Position numbers and translations under genes: made by a program
Shown: positions 26,601-35,038 of the stretch, in pieces
Numbering within the stretch: position 1 is the stretch's first letter
How the letters are laid out: every line of letters starts with the position of its first letter
The notes under the pieces: generated by a model
The model's input: the letters and a program-made list of their open reading frames with translations, nothing else
Told to the model about the DNA's origin: nothing
Databases searched by the model: none
Origin: Nocardioides alkalitolerans DSM 16699
GTDB lineage: Bacteria > Actinomycetota > Actinomycetes > Propionibacteriales > Nocardioidaceae
Direction: 5' to 3'
DNA: 64,000 nucleotides
Assembly: GCF_000426525.1 (NCBI RefSeq)
Contig: NZ_KE384533.1
Location: forward strand, 908,562-972,561

Positions 26601-26743
26601 CGATCGTGGTCGAGGTCGCCTCGACCCTCATCAACCGGCTGCGGACCGTCACCCCGGAGGTGTACGGCGTGTCGCCGCGCCAGGCCTATGGTCTGGTGGG
26701 ACCGGTGCGGCTGGTCCCGTACGTCGAGCAGGAGGTGCGGTGA
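23696..26743 (+). CDS. Secreted alpha-L-rhamnosidase, GH106-like
   Basis: A 1015-residue exported glycoside hydrolase. The N-terminus has a Tat signal (LDRRRLLGAAVATAG, then ASPAAAVAA). The catalytic part opens with GFRWWWPHGAVDPAQVTREVQQIAAAGFGAVEIADV, the pattern seen at the start of GH106 rhamnosidases, and continues with a TIM-like region (GYLFEDSLEIE, LSCEAACYFGAAYNTTWDR). A C-terminal beta-sandwich (about 930-1010: YTATINLGVDWPTGHLARLELG) looks like a carbohydrate-binding sugar-hydrolase domain. It would release L-rhamnose from plant or microbial polymers for the importer. ATG with GGAG nearby. Its stop overlaps a tiny His-rich frame. Confidence 0.8.
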   Translation: MDNDVTAAGPRTAPTGGPRLDRRRLLGAAVATAGIATVATGAGASPAAAVAADPTPGLPNDLSRRLTTPGLATAAGFRWWWPHGAVDPAQVTREVQQIAAAGFGAVEIADVTHSLRARNIDIDLATQGWGTRSWVNGVKAALRESAKRGVRVDITVGPSWPAAVPTVTPDDEGACTELAHGRADVASGATYDALLPEPLIAPVEQATRRTLVGVQAARVVTPGTDRLEAVLDQASLVELTDQVVDGRLTWTAPAGAGSWVVLAYWQRGSGQEPEAGPHTDPRCWVVDHFSAAGAQAVVDLWEQTILDDEMRRLLRQTGGYLFEDSLEIETEATIWTPAFLAEFAERRGYDLRPYLPCVLELHERYQFAFDATTTIRVRDDVNQTVSDLYRDHHLKPIQAFARSLDMGLRVQPYGLETDTVEHSAVVDVPETESLGFKNLDDYRVMAGGRDLGGRTVLSCEAACYFGAAYNTTWDRALQTIHSIYAAGVNMAVLHGFAHASAPDVTWPGFAAFSPYYNGAIGYGEAWGPRTPQWQHMPGIAAHLARTQLVLQTGVPKYDVVFLRPKGWASTGIGAPWATNDGIPLGWTHSFVTPALLDLPLSTVRNGRLAPDGPAYKVMVVGPDQFRGNRLSIELSAARRVLELARAGLKVVLVGDWATLAEPVGVETAEVVAQIRSTMASVAALSTSRTVAAAADIPTALAALNVTPDVTHERSTVMSVRRVLAEGGGVDLYFLANAKHAENRRLTPVKQEVWLTATRADAVPYRLDTWAGTLTPVPLHERSGARVRVRVDLLPGQADVIVLAAPGRSEQPVSVVATTADDVRGDARRLVVHASTAGRHTVTLAGGRTRTTTVARVRPPLTLATWDLAVEDWQPGASATQTVKPVRRVRLTALAPWSQVPGLEDVSGIGRYTATINLGVDWPTGHLARLELGEVNDTFRVTVNGAVLPPSDVLDTTVDLGRRLVAGRNTIVVEVASTLINRLRTVTPEVYGVSPRQAYGLVGPVRLVPYVEQEVR

Positions 26744-26841
26744 CGGTCCCGCACGAGCAGCAGCACCACCCCCAGCACCACCACCTGCACCACTACCGGC
26801 AGGACCCGACGAAGAGGAGGCCGGCGTGCGCGTCGCGCTGA
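26740..26841 (+). CDS. Possible His-rich micro-ORF
   Basis: A 33-codon frame with GTG start that overlaps the rhamnosidase stop (GTGA) and ends inside the first codons of lutA. The product would begin MTVPHEQQHHPQHHH and has eight His plus one Cys near the end, then a basic KRR. The overlap at both ends is the same arrangement as real gene pairs around it, and it could couple lutA translation to the rhamnosidase. It could also bind metal. Composition alone could be chance in a CAC/CAG-rich spacer. Confidence 0.3.
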   Translation: MTVPHEQQHHPQHHHLHHYRQDPTKRRPACASR

Positions 26842-27716
26842 TGGTCACGTGCGTCAACGACGCCATGTTCCCGGGCACGGGGCAGGCGGTCGTGACGCTG
26901 CTGGAGCGGCTCGGGGTCGAGGTGGACTTCCCGGTCGCCCAGACCTGCTGCGCGCAGCCGATGGTCAACACGGGCTACCTCGACGAGGCCGTGCCCGTCG
27001 TGCGCACCTTCGTCGACGCCTTCGAGGGGTACGACGCCATCGTGACGCCGTCGGGCTCCTGCGCGGGGTCGGTGCGCCACCAGCACTCGATCGTGGCGCG
27101 CCGCTCGGGCGACCCGGCCCTCGCCGAGGCGGTGGCGCGCACGTCGCCGCGCACCTACGAGCTCACCGAGTTCCTGGTCGACGTGCTGGGGGTGACCGAC
27201 GTGGGCGCCTACTTCCCGCACACGGTCACCTACCACCCGACCTGCCACTCGCTGCGCATGCTCGGCGTGGGCGACCGCCCGACCAGGCTGCTGCAGGCGG
27301 TGCGCGGCCTGCGCCTCGTCGAGCTGCCGGGCGCCGAGGAGTGCTGCGGCTTCGGCGGCACGTTCGCCGTCAAGAACGCCGACACGTCGGTCGCGATGGG
27401 CGCCGACAAGGCGCGCCACGTGCGCTCCACCGACGCCGAGGTCCTGGTGGCGGGCGACAACTCGTGCCTGCTCCACATCGGCGGCATGCTCTCGCGCCAG
27501 CAGACCGGCGTCCGGGTGATGCACCTCGCCGAGATCCTGGCGAGCACCGAGGCGGGCGGCCAGGGCACGGCCACCGACCCCGGCGCCACGACGTCCCGTC
27601 CGCTCCCGCCGGCGGAGGAGCCGGCGGCAGTGTCGGCGGCTGCGTCGGCTGCCACGTCGGCGGCCACGTCGACCGGGACCCCGTCGTACGACCCCACGAG
27701 CGGAGCAGCCCGATGA
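26826..27716 (+). CDS. lutA: L-lactate dehydrogenase complex subunit LutA
   Basis: Part of the LutABC complex that oxidises L-lactate to pyruvate. The 296-residue protein has two CCG domains of the GlcF/LutA type: QTCCAQPMVNTGY (about 39-51) and EECCGFGGTFAVKN near 175-188, which hold an iron-sulphur cofactor. A Ser/Ala/Thr-rich tail of about 45 residues follows the conserved part. GTG at 26826 is chosen because AGGAGG lies at 26815-26820 with 5-nt spacing. The stop overlaps lutB (ATGA). Confidence 0.92.
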   Translation: MRVALMVTCVNDAMFPGTGQAVVTLLERLGVEVDFPVAQTCCAQPMVNTGYLDEAVPVVRTFVDAFEGYDAIVTPSGSCAGSVRHQHSIVARRSGDPALAEAVARTSPRTYELTEFLVDVLGVTDVGAYFPHTVTYHPTCHSLRMLGVGDRPTRLLQAVRGLRLVELPGAEECCGFGGTFAVKNADTSVAMGADKARHVRSTDAEVLVAGDNSCLLHIGGMLSRQQTGVRVMHLAEILASTEAGGQGTATDPGATTSRPLPPAEEPAAVSAAASAATSAATSTGTPSYDPTSGAAR

Positions 27717-29230
27717 CCGGCACCTTCGTCGGCATGCCGGCGTTCCCGACCGCGGCCCGCGCCGCCCTCGGCGACACGCAGCTGCGCCACAACATGGCCC
27801 ACGCGACCGGGGTGATCCGCGGCAAGCGGGCCGCCGTGGTCGGCGAGGTCGAGGCGTGGGAGGACCTGCGTCTCTCCGGCGCCGCCGTCAAGGAGACCGC
27901 GCTGCGCGACCTCGACGTGCAGCTCGAGACGCTCGAGGCCTCGCTCGTGGCCGGCGGCGCGATCGTGCACTGGGCGCGCGACGCCGAGGAGGCGTGCCGC
28001 ATCGTGGCCGACGTGGCGAAGAGCCACGGGGTCGACGAGGTCGTCAAGGTGAAGTCGATGGCCACGGCCGAGATCGGCCTCAACGAGGCGCTCCAGGCCG
28101 AGGGCATCGCCGCCTGGGAGACCGACCTCGCCGAGCTCATCGTGCAGCTCGCGGGCGACCTGCCCTCCCACATCCTCGTGCCCGCGATCCACCGCAACCG
28201 GGCCGAGGTGCGCGAGATCTTCCTGCGCGAGATGGCCGCCGTCGGCCGCCCCGCGCCCGCCGACCTCACCGACGAGCCGGCCGTGCTCGCCGGCGCCGCC
28301 CGAGCCCACCTGCGCGAGAAGTTCCTGCGCGCGAAGGTCGGCGTCTCCGGCGCCAACTTCGCGGTCGCCGAGACCGGCACGCTCGTCGTCGTCGAGTCCG
28401 AGGGCAACGGCCGCATGTGCCTGACGCTCCCCGAGGTGCTCGTCTCCGTCGTGGGAATCGAGAAGGTCGTCCCGACGTACGCCGACCTCGACCCCCTCCT
28501 GCGCCTGCTGCCCCGCAGCTCGACCGGCGAGCGGATGAACCCCTACACGTCGACCTGGTCGGGCGTGACCCCCGGCGACGGCCCGCAGGAGGTGCACGTG
28601 GTGCTCCTCGACAACGGCCGCACCAACGCGCTCGCCGACGACGTCGGCCGCCAGGCGCTGCGCTGCATCCGCTGCTCGGCGTGCCTCAACGTCTGCCCGG
28701 TCTACGAGCGCACCGGCGGCCACGCCTACGGCTCGGTCTACCCCGGCCCGATCGGCGCCATCCTCAACCCGCTGCTCAAGGGCACCGGCGTCGACGCCCA
28801 GACCGACTCGCTGCCCTACGCCTCCTCGCTGTGCGGGGCGTGCTTCGAGGTCTGCCCGGTGCGCATCGACATCCCGGAGGTGCTCGTGCACCTGCGGGCC
28901 AAGGTCGTCGACGGCCACCGCGACGACCGTCGCCCCAAGGCCGAGGCGGTGGCGATGAAGGGCGCGGCCTACGTGCTGTCGGACCACCGGCGCCTCGCCC
29001 GCGTCGAGAGGCTCTCCGGCCTCGGCGGGCGGGTGCTCACCCGCTTCGGCAAGAAGCGCCTGCCCGGCGGACGGGCCGCCGCCGGCGCCCTCCCCGGTCC
29101 CGGCGCCAGCGCCTGGAGCGGGGCCCGCGACCTGCCGGCCCCGCCGCGCGAGTCGTTCCGGGCGTGGTGGGCACGCACCCGCGGACCCGGCTCCGAGGGC
29201 CCCTCGACCACGAAGGAGGGTGACCGATGA
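27713..29230 (+). CDS. lutB: L-lactate dehydrogenase complex subunit LutB
   Basis: A 505-residue iron-sulphur protein. The N-terminal LUD-like domain (KVKSMATAEIGLNEAL, VGVSGANFAVAETGTLVVVESEGNGR) is followed by two 4Fe-4S motifs, CIRCSACLNVCPVY and CGACFEVCPVRIDIP, which pass electrons from lactate to the membrane quinone pool. The C-terminal 70 residues are Gly/Pro-rich. ATG overlaps the lutA stop and its own stop overlaps lutC, so all three subunits are made together. Placed after a pathway that ends in L-lactate, its job is clear. Confidence 0.93.
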   Translation: MTGTFVGMPAFPTAARAALGDTQLRHNMAHATGVIRGKRAAVVGEVEAWEDLRLSGAAVKETALRDLDVQLETLEASLVAGGAIVHWARDAEEACRIVADVAKSHGVDEVVKVKSMATAEIGLNEALQAEGIAAWETDLAELIVQLAGDLPSHILVPAIHRNRAEVREIFLREMAAVGRPAPADLTDEPAVLAGAARAHLREKFLRAKVGVSGANFAVAETGTLVVVESEGNGRMCLTLPEVLVSVVGIEKVVPTYADLDPLLRLLPRSSTGERMNPYTSTWSGVTPGDGPQEVHVVLLDNGRTNALADDVGRQALRCIRCSACLNVCPVYERTGGHAYGSVYPGPIGAILNPLLKGTGVDAQTDSLPYASSLCGACFEVCPVRIDIPEVLVHLRAKVVDGHRDDRRPKAEAVAMKGAAYVLSDHRRLARVERLSGLGGRVLTRFGKKRLPGGRAAAGALPGPGASAWSGARDLPAPPRESFRAWWARTRGPGSEGPSTTKEGDR

Positions 29231-29868
29231 GCGCCCGCGACGAGATCCTCGGCAAGGTGCGCCGCGCGCTCGAGGGCGTCGACCGCACCCGCGAGGTGCC
29301 CACGCCGCCGCGCGTCCCGGCGTACGCCCCGGACGCCCGCGTCGACCTCTTCGACGAGCGGGTGGCCGACTACAAGGCGGTCGTGGAGCGCTGCACGAGG
29401 GCGCGGCTGCCGGAGGTCGTGGCCGAGGCGGTACGGCGCCACGCGGGCCCCGACGCCCTCGTCGTCGTACCCGTCGACCTCGACGCCGGGCTGCGGGCCG
29501 AGGTGACGGCGGCGCTGCCCGCCGTGGTCGTCGACGGCCCCGGACAGACGCTCAGCGCCGCCGAGCTCGACGCCACCAGCGGGGTCGTCACCGCCGCCCG
29601 CGTGGGCATCGCCGAGACCGGCACGATCGTGCTCGACCACACCGGCGACCAGGGCCGCCGGGCGATCAGCCTCGTGCCCGACCTGCACGTCTGCGTCGTG
29701 CGCGCCGACCAGGTCGTCGACGACGTGCCCGACGCCGTCGACCTGCTCGACCCGTCGCGCCCCCACACCTGGATCAGCGGGCCCAGCGCCACCAGCGACA
29801 TCGAGCTCGACCGCGTCGAGGGCGTCCACGGGCCCCGGACCCTGCACGTCGTGATCGTCGAGGACTGA
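29227..29868 (+). CDS. lutC: L-lactate dehydrogenase complex subunit LutC
   Basis: A 213-residue LUD-domain protein, normal length. It has the family segments SAAELDATSGVVTAARVGIAETGTIVLDH and LHVCVVRADQVVDDVPDAV, ending with WISGPSATSDIELDRVEGVHGPRTLHVVIVED. The ATG overlaps the lutB stop. Last gene of the rhamnose/lactate block; the repeat region begins just after it. Confidence 0.93.
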   Translation: MSARDEILGKVRRALEGVDRTREVPTPPRVPAYAPDARVDLFDERVADYKAVVERCTRARLPEVVAEAVRRHAGPDALVVVPVDLDAGLRAEVTAALPAVVVDGPGQTLSAAELDATSGVVTAARVGIAETGTIVLDHTGDQGRRAISLVPDLHVCVVRADQVVDDVPDAVDLLDPSRPHTWISGPSATSDIELDRVEGVHGPRTLHVVIVED

Positions 29869-29907
29869 GCCGCCGGGGCGCTCCGGGGGTCCGCGCCCCG
29901 TCGCGGG

Positions 29908-30012
29908 GTGCGGACTGGGGCCTGGTCATTCCGGGGGCGTGGGTCCGCACCCGTCCCCCGGCCGATCCGGTGCGGACCGGGGCCTGCGGGATGCGGTGGC
30001 GCGAGTCCGCAC
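29908..30012. repeat. Two tandem hairpin units after lutC
   Basis: GTGCGGAC and GTCCGCAC pair at 29908-29915/29943-29950 and again at 29970-29977/30005-30012, each with a 27-nt loop and a 62-bp period. GTGCGGACYGGGGCCTG heads both units. The design (8- or 9-bp GC arms, fixed loop, tandem pair, 3' of a gene) is like the 11798 element but the sequence differs. Confidence 0.65.
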
Positions 30013-30023
30013 CCGCCCGCCCA

Positions 30024-30073
30024 GCCGCACCCGTCGGCCCCGGCCGCACCCGTCGGCCCCGGCCGCACCCGCC
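30024..30073. repeat. 19-bp tandem repeat
   Basis: GCCGCACCCGTCGGCCCCG is repeated from 30024 and 30043, with a partial third copy from 30062 to about 30073, just before the 3' end of the TerD-like gene. Non-coding. Confidence 0.65.
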
Positions 30074-30080
30074 CGGCCGC

Positions 30081-30797
30081 CTACTTGAACGCGTTGACCG
30101 GACCGGCGTCCATGGTGACGACGAGGCTCTCCTCGAGCGCGGGGCGCTTCTCGGAGCCGGCCTTCGAGTACTGCTCGAGGGCGACGACCTCGACCTGGCC
30201 GGCGGTCTCGTCGGCGCCGTTGACGATGATCCCGGGCACGCAGGTGAAGACGGTGTCGTCGTCGTTCGCGTGGTCGGCCTCCACCACCACCGACCGCCCG
30301 CCGGCGTCGATGCGCATCGTGACGGCGTAGCGGCGGAACGACCCCGTGCCGTTGCTCTGGGCCGAGTAGGCCACCGGCACGACGGCGCGGATCCCGGGGT
30401 GCAGCCGGATCTCGATCACCTCGCGCGCCGGCTCCACCACCGGTGCGGGCGCGGCCTCCGGCTTGCGCCGCCCGAACAGCCCGCCGCCCTTGCCCGCCGC
30501 GGGCGCCGCAGCCGGGGCCGCACGGCCGACGTCGCCGAGGTGGCGCACGGCGCCGTCGGCGGTCGCGGTGGTGAAGCGCTTGTCGTCCTTGGTGCCGAAC
30601 GTCGACACGGTCTCGACGTGCCCGTCGGCGTACCGCACGAGCGCGTAGACGTCGTAGTCCGTCGCCGGGGGCCAGAGGATGGAGGCGGTCACCAGCTCGG
30701 TCTTCGTGAGCAGGATGCCCTGGCCCTTCGTGAGGCTGACCGGACGCACGTCGGTCTTCGTCATCGGCAGGTCGAACGGGTACCCGGCTCCGGTCAT
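30081..30797 (-). CDS. TerD-family stress protein with internal linker
   Basis: A 238-residue TerD/CABP-like protein (tellurite/stress-response family, Ca-binding beta-sandwich). The N-half has SLTKGQGILLTK (21-32) and DGAVRHLGDV. The C-half runs from EVIEIRLHPGIRAVVPVAYS to the end. Between them residues about 92-122 are an Ala/Pro/Gly/Lys linker that splits the usual single domain of about 190 residues. The usual DLD metal motif is not seen, so calcium binding is doubtful. Start 30797 is supported by a TAGGCT box 7 nt upstream (leaderless); a second ATG lies at 30764. Confidence 0.75.
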   Translation of the reverse strand: MTGAGYPFDLPMTKTDVRPVSLTKGQGILLTKTELVTASILWPPATDYDVYALVRYADGHVETVSTFGTKDDKRFTTATADGAVRHLGDVGRAAPAAAPAAGKGGGLFGRRKPEAAPAPVVEPAREVIEIRLHPGIRAVVPVAYSAQSNGTGSFRRYAVTMRIDAGGRSVVVEADHANDDDTVFTCVPGIIVNGADETAGQVEVVALEQYSKAGSEKRPALEESLVVTMDAGPVNAFK

Positions 30798-30804
30798 GGC
30801 CCCG

Positions 30805-30810
30805 AGCCTA
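30805..30810 (-). promoter_or_regulatory. -10 box of the TerD-like gene
   Basis: TAGGCT on the minus strand, 7 nt before the ATG at 30797, the leaderless arrangement. Confidence 0.5.
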
Positions 30811-30851
30811 GGGCGTCCCGCCGCACCGGCCGCGGCCCGTCGACCCGCGCC

Positions 30852-32690
30852 TCAGCGCCCGACGGCGTACCCCTGGTCGCCGCGGGGGTTCGCGGCGGCC
30901 TGGACCCAGCCGTCGACGTACCCCGCCGCACTGATCCGCCCCAGCGACCACGGCCCCACGACGCGCACGTCGTGCCCGCGGCGCTGCAGCGCGGTGACGG
31001 CGTCGGTGCCGAGCCGGGCCTCGACCTCGACGCCGCGCAGGTCGGCCTCGCGGGGGTAGAACGACGAGACGAGGTGGGTGGTGTGCCACGACGGCGCGTC
31101 GATCGCGGCCTGCAGCGTCGCGCCGCCGACGAGGTGGTGGAGCAGGAACGGGACGGTCCACTGGTCCTGCTGGTCGCCGCCGGGGGTGCCGAAGGCGAGG
31201 TACGGCGTGCCCTCCGCCGCGACGAGGCCCGGGCTCAGCGTGGTGCGGGGCCGCTTGCCGGGCGCCAGCGCGCTGGGGCTCGTCGGGTCGAGGGAGAACA
31301 TCTGGCCGCGCGTCGGCAGGCTCATCCCGAGGCCCGGCACGATCGGCGAGCTCTGCAGCCAGGCGCCGCTCGGGGTGGCGGAGACGAGGTTGCCCCAGCG
31401 GTCGGCGACGTCGACGTGGCAGGTGTCGCCGCGCGTGACGCCGCTGCGGGAGACGGTCGGCTCACCCGTGCCGGCGCTCGCCGTACCGGCCGTCGCGGCC
31501 ACCGTGGCCGACGCCGCCGCGAGCGCCCGGTCGAGGCGGGCCCGGGCCTCGGCCTCCGTGACCTCGCCGGCGGCGCCGGGACGCAGCTCGCCCGACGCCT
31601 CGTCGCCGATGAGCGGGCGTCGGGCGGCGGCGTACGCGGGGGAGAGCAGCTCGTCGATGGGCACGTCGGCGAAGAGCGGGTCGCCGTAGTAGGCGTCACG
31701 GTCGGCCATCGCCAGCTTCGCGGCTTCGACGCCGGCGTGCACCAGGGCGACCGGGTCGGTGAGCAGGTCGGGCAGGTCGTAGCCGTCGAGGATCGCCAGC
31801 TGGGCGAGCAGCACCGGACCCTGGCCCCACGGGCCGGTCTTCAGCACCTGGCGGTCGCCGGTGGGCGTGCGCAGCGTGCCGACGGTCGGGGCCTCCCGCC
31901 CGGGGCGCCAGCCGTCGAGGTCGTCGGCGGTGAGCAGGCCCGCGTGGTCGCGACCGGAGGTGTCGCGCACCGGCGTGCGCACGAACGCGTCGACCGCCTC
32001 GGCGACGAAGCCGGAGTAGAACGCGGCGCGGGCGCCCTCGGCCTGAGCGGCCGGCGTCGTGCCGGCGGCCTCGCCCTCGCGCAGCAGCCGCTCGAGGGTG
32101 TCGCCGAGGTCGGGGTTGGTGAAGCGCGCGTACGGCGCGGGCACGGCCCCTCCGGGCAGGTAGACCGCCGCCGAGCTCGACCAGTGGTCGCGGAACAGCT
32201 GCTCGACCGACGCGATCGTGGCCGCCGCCCGGGGCAGCAGCGGGTGGCCGTCGCGGGCGTAGGTGATCGCCGGCTCCATCACCTCGCGCAGGGGGAGCGT
32301 GCCGTGCTCGCCGAGCATCGTCATCCAGGTGCCGAACGAGCCCGGCACGACGGCGGCGAGGTGGCCGGTGCCCGGCACGAGGTCGAGACCGAGGTCGGCG
32401 AAGTGATCGATGGTCGCGCTCGCCGGCGCGGTGCCCTGGCCGCACAGCACCGACGCGGCCCCGGCGCCCGCGTCGTACAGGACGACGGGGCAGTCGCCGC
32501 CCAGCCCGTTGAGGTGCGGCTCGACCACGTGGAGCACGAGCCCCGCGGCCGCCGCCGCGTCGAACGCGTTGCCACCCCGCTCGAGCATCGCCATGCCCGT
32601 CTGCGAGGCCAGCCAGTGCGTGGAGGCGACCGCGCCGAAGGTGCCGCGGAGGGTCGGACGGGTGGGCTGCTGCTGCTCCGAGATGCTCAC
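30852..32690 (-). CDS. ggt: Gamma-glutamyltransferase family protein
   Basis: A 612-residue Ntn-hydrolase that self-cleaves into two subunits and transfers or hydrolyses gamma-glutamyl groups from glutathione-like substrates. The proenzyme has GGNAFDAAAAAGLVLHVVEPHLNGLGGDCPVVLYD near the N-terminus. The processing Thr sits in GDTCHVDVADRWGNLVSATPSG, and the small subunit carries PGLGMSLPTRG and TPGGDQQDQW. There is no signal peptide, so it may act in the cytoplasm. Two GTG codons are adjacent; 32690 is chosen because TACGGT lies 6 nt before it. Confidence 0.88.
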   Translation of the reverse strand: MSISEQQQPTRPTLRGTFGAVASTHWLASQTGMAMLERGGNAFDAAAAAGLVLHVVEPHLNGLGGDCPVVLYDAGAGAASVLCGQGTAPASATIDHFADLGLDLVPGTGHLAAVVPGSFGTWMTMLGEHGTLPLREVMEPAITYARDGHPLLPRAAATIASVEQLFRDHWSSSAAVYLPGGAVPAPYARFTNPDLGDTLERLLREGEAAGTTPAAQAEGARAAFYSGFVAEAVDAFVRTPVRDTSGRDHAGLLTADDLDGWRPGREAPTVGTLRTPTGDRQVLKTGPWGQGPVLLAQLAILDGYDLPDLLTDPVALVHAGVEAAKLAMADRDAYYGDPLFADVPIDELLSPAYAAARRPLIGDEASGELRPGAAGEVTEAEARARLDRALAAASATVAATAGTASAGTGEPTVSRSGVTRGDTCHVDVADRWGNLVSATPSGAWLQSSPIVPGLGMSLPTRGQMFSLDPTSPSALAPGKRPRTTLSPGLVAAEGTPYLAFGTPGGDQQDQWTVPFLLHHLVGGATLQAAIDAPSWHTTHLVSSFYPREADLRGVEVEARLGTDAVTALQRRGHDVRVVGPWSLGRISAAGYVDGWVQAAANPRGDQGYAVGR

Positions 32691-32696
32691 CACGCA

Positions 32697-32702
32697 ACCG
32701 TA
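32697..32702 (-). promoter_or_regulatory. -10 box of the ggt gene
   Basis: TACGGT on the minus strand, 6 nt before the GTG at 32690, so a leaderless transcript is likely. Confidence 0.45.
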
Positions 32703-32735
32703 CGGGGCGCGCCCATCCGCTCCCGGGGACGCCGA

Positions 32736-32764
32736 ACGGCCCCCGAGGTGGTCTCGGGGGCCGT
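32736..32764 (-). terminator. Terminator of the aldehyde dehydrogenase operon
   Basis: A perfect 12-bp stem (ACGGCCCCCGAG / CTCGGGGGCCGT) with a 5-nt loop, between the DUF779 gene and ggt, which run in the same direction. Confidence 0.75.
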
Positions 32765-32878
32765 CCGGGTCTCGCTGTCACACGGTCTTCCGCAGCTCCT
32801 GCGCGGGTCGCGCGAACGGGGTACGTCGTGCGGCCCAGACCGCCACGTCCCGCAGCAGCAGCCCGACCTCGCGCACCA

Positions 32879-33339
32879 CTACGACGCTGCCTTCGCGGCG
32901 GCCTTCGCCTCCGCGATCTGCGCCTCGAGCGCCTCGAACTCGTCGTCCGTGAGCACGCGAGACCGGATGAGGAACCGCACGCCCTCGGGCGCCTCGAGCG
33001 AGAAGCCCGCCCCGCGTCCCTTCACCACGTCGACCGTGATGTGGGTGTGCTTCCAGTAGGCGAACTGCGAGACCGACATCCACATCGGCACGGCGCGCTC
33101 CAGGCCCACGTCGAGGTGGCCCAGCAGCACGTCCGCGTCGCCGGTGATGAAGTCGCCGTCGGGGTAGCACATCGGTGCCGACCCGTCGCAGCAGCCGCCG
33201 GACTGGTGGAACATGACCGGGCCGTGCATCTCGGTGAGCTTCCGCACGAGCTCGGCGGCCGCGTCGGTGACCGCCACCCGCACGGGCTCGGGCGGGATCG
33301 GCTCGACCTCCGCCCCGAGCCCCGTGCCGGGCGTCGACA

Positions 33340-33340
<1 letters not shown>
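32879..33340 (-). CDS. DUF779 protein, aldehyde dehydrogenase partner
   Basis: A 153-residue protein of the DUF779 family, which commonly sits directly after ExaC-type aldehyde dehydrogenases. It has a conserved Cys cluster (HQSGGCCDGSAPMCYPDGDF) and a WKHTHITVDVVKGRGAGFSLE motif. The function is not established in this sequence. Tight pairing suggests it supports the dehydrogenase, by maturation, regulation or electron handling. Its ATG shares one base with the dehydrogenase stop (TGATG). The end is Ala/Lys-rich. Confidence 0.85.
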
Positions 33341-34863
<1,523 letters not shown>

Positions 34864-34895
34864 GTGTGTGTTCTCCTCGCTGAAGGCAGGCTGCT

Positions 34896-34909
34896 GTGAC
34901 TGCGGTCAC
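34896..34909. promoter_or_regulatory. Palindrome before aldehyde dehydrogenase
   Basis: GTGACTGCGGTCAC lies 33 nt before the start codon, just after a TAGCGT -10 candidate (34910-34915, minus strand), so it would overlap the transcription start. The same GTGAC-N4-GTCAC appears at 35932 and 37335. Confidence 0.65.
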
Positions 34910-34925
34910 ACGCTACGAGGGGGCA

Positions 34926-34950
34926 CGTTGCGGCTGCGTTGCGTACGGCG
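34926..34950. promoter_or_regulatory. Paired CGTTGCG direct repeats
   Basis: CGTTGCG (34926-34932), four bases, then CGTTGCGTACGGCG (34937-34950): an 11-bp period, one helix turn. The same arrangement lies before the GAF-regulator gene. The position 63-87 nt before the start suits an activator site. Confidence 0.6.
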
Positions 34951-35038
34951 GGAGCCGCCCCGGTACGCCGACGGCCCGACGCGCGGGGCGCGTCGGGCCG
35001 TGACGGACCTCGCCGTACGCGACGAGGTGGGGGCGAGC

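Noticed and set aside
32778-33170. Extra gene between ggt and the DUF779 gene
   Set aside because: The frame overlaps DUF779 in another frame and yields an Arg/Ala-rich product with no ribosome site.
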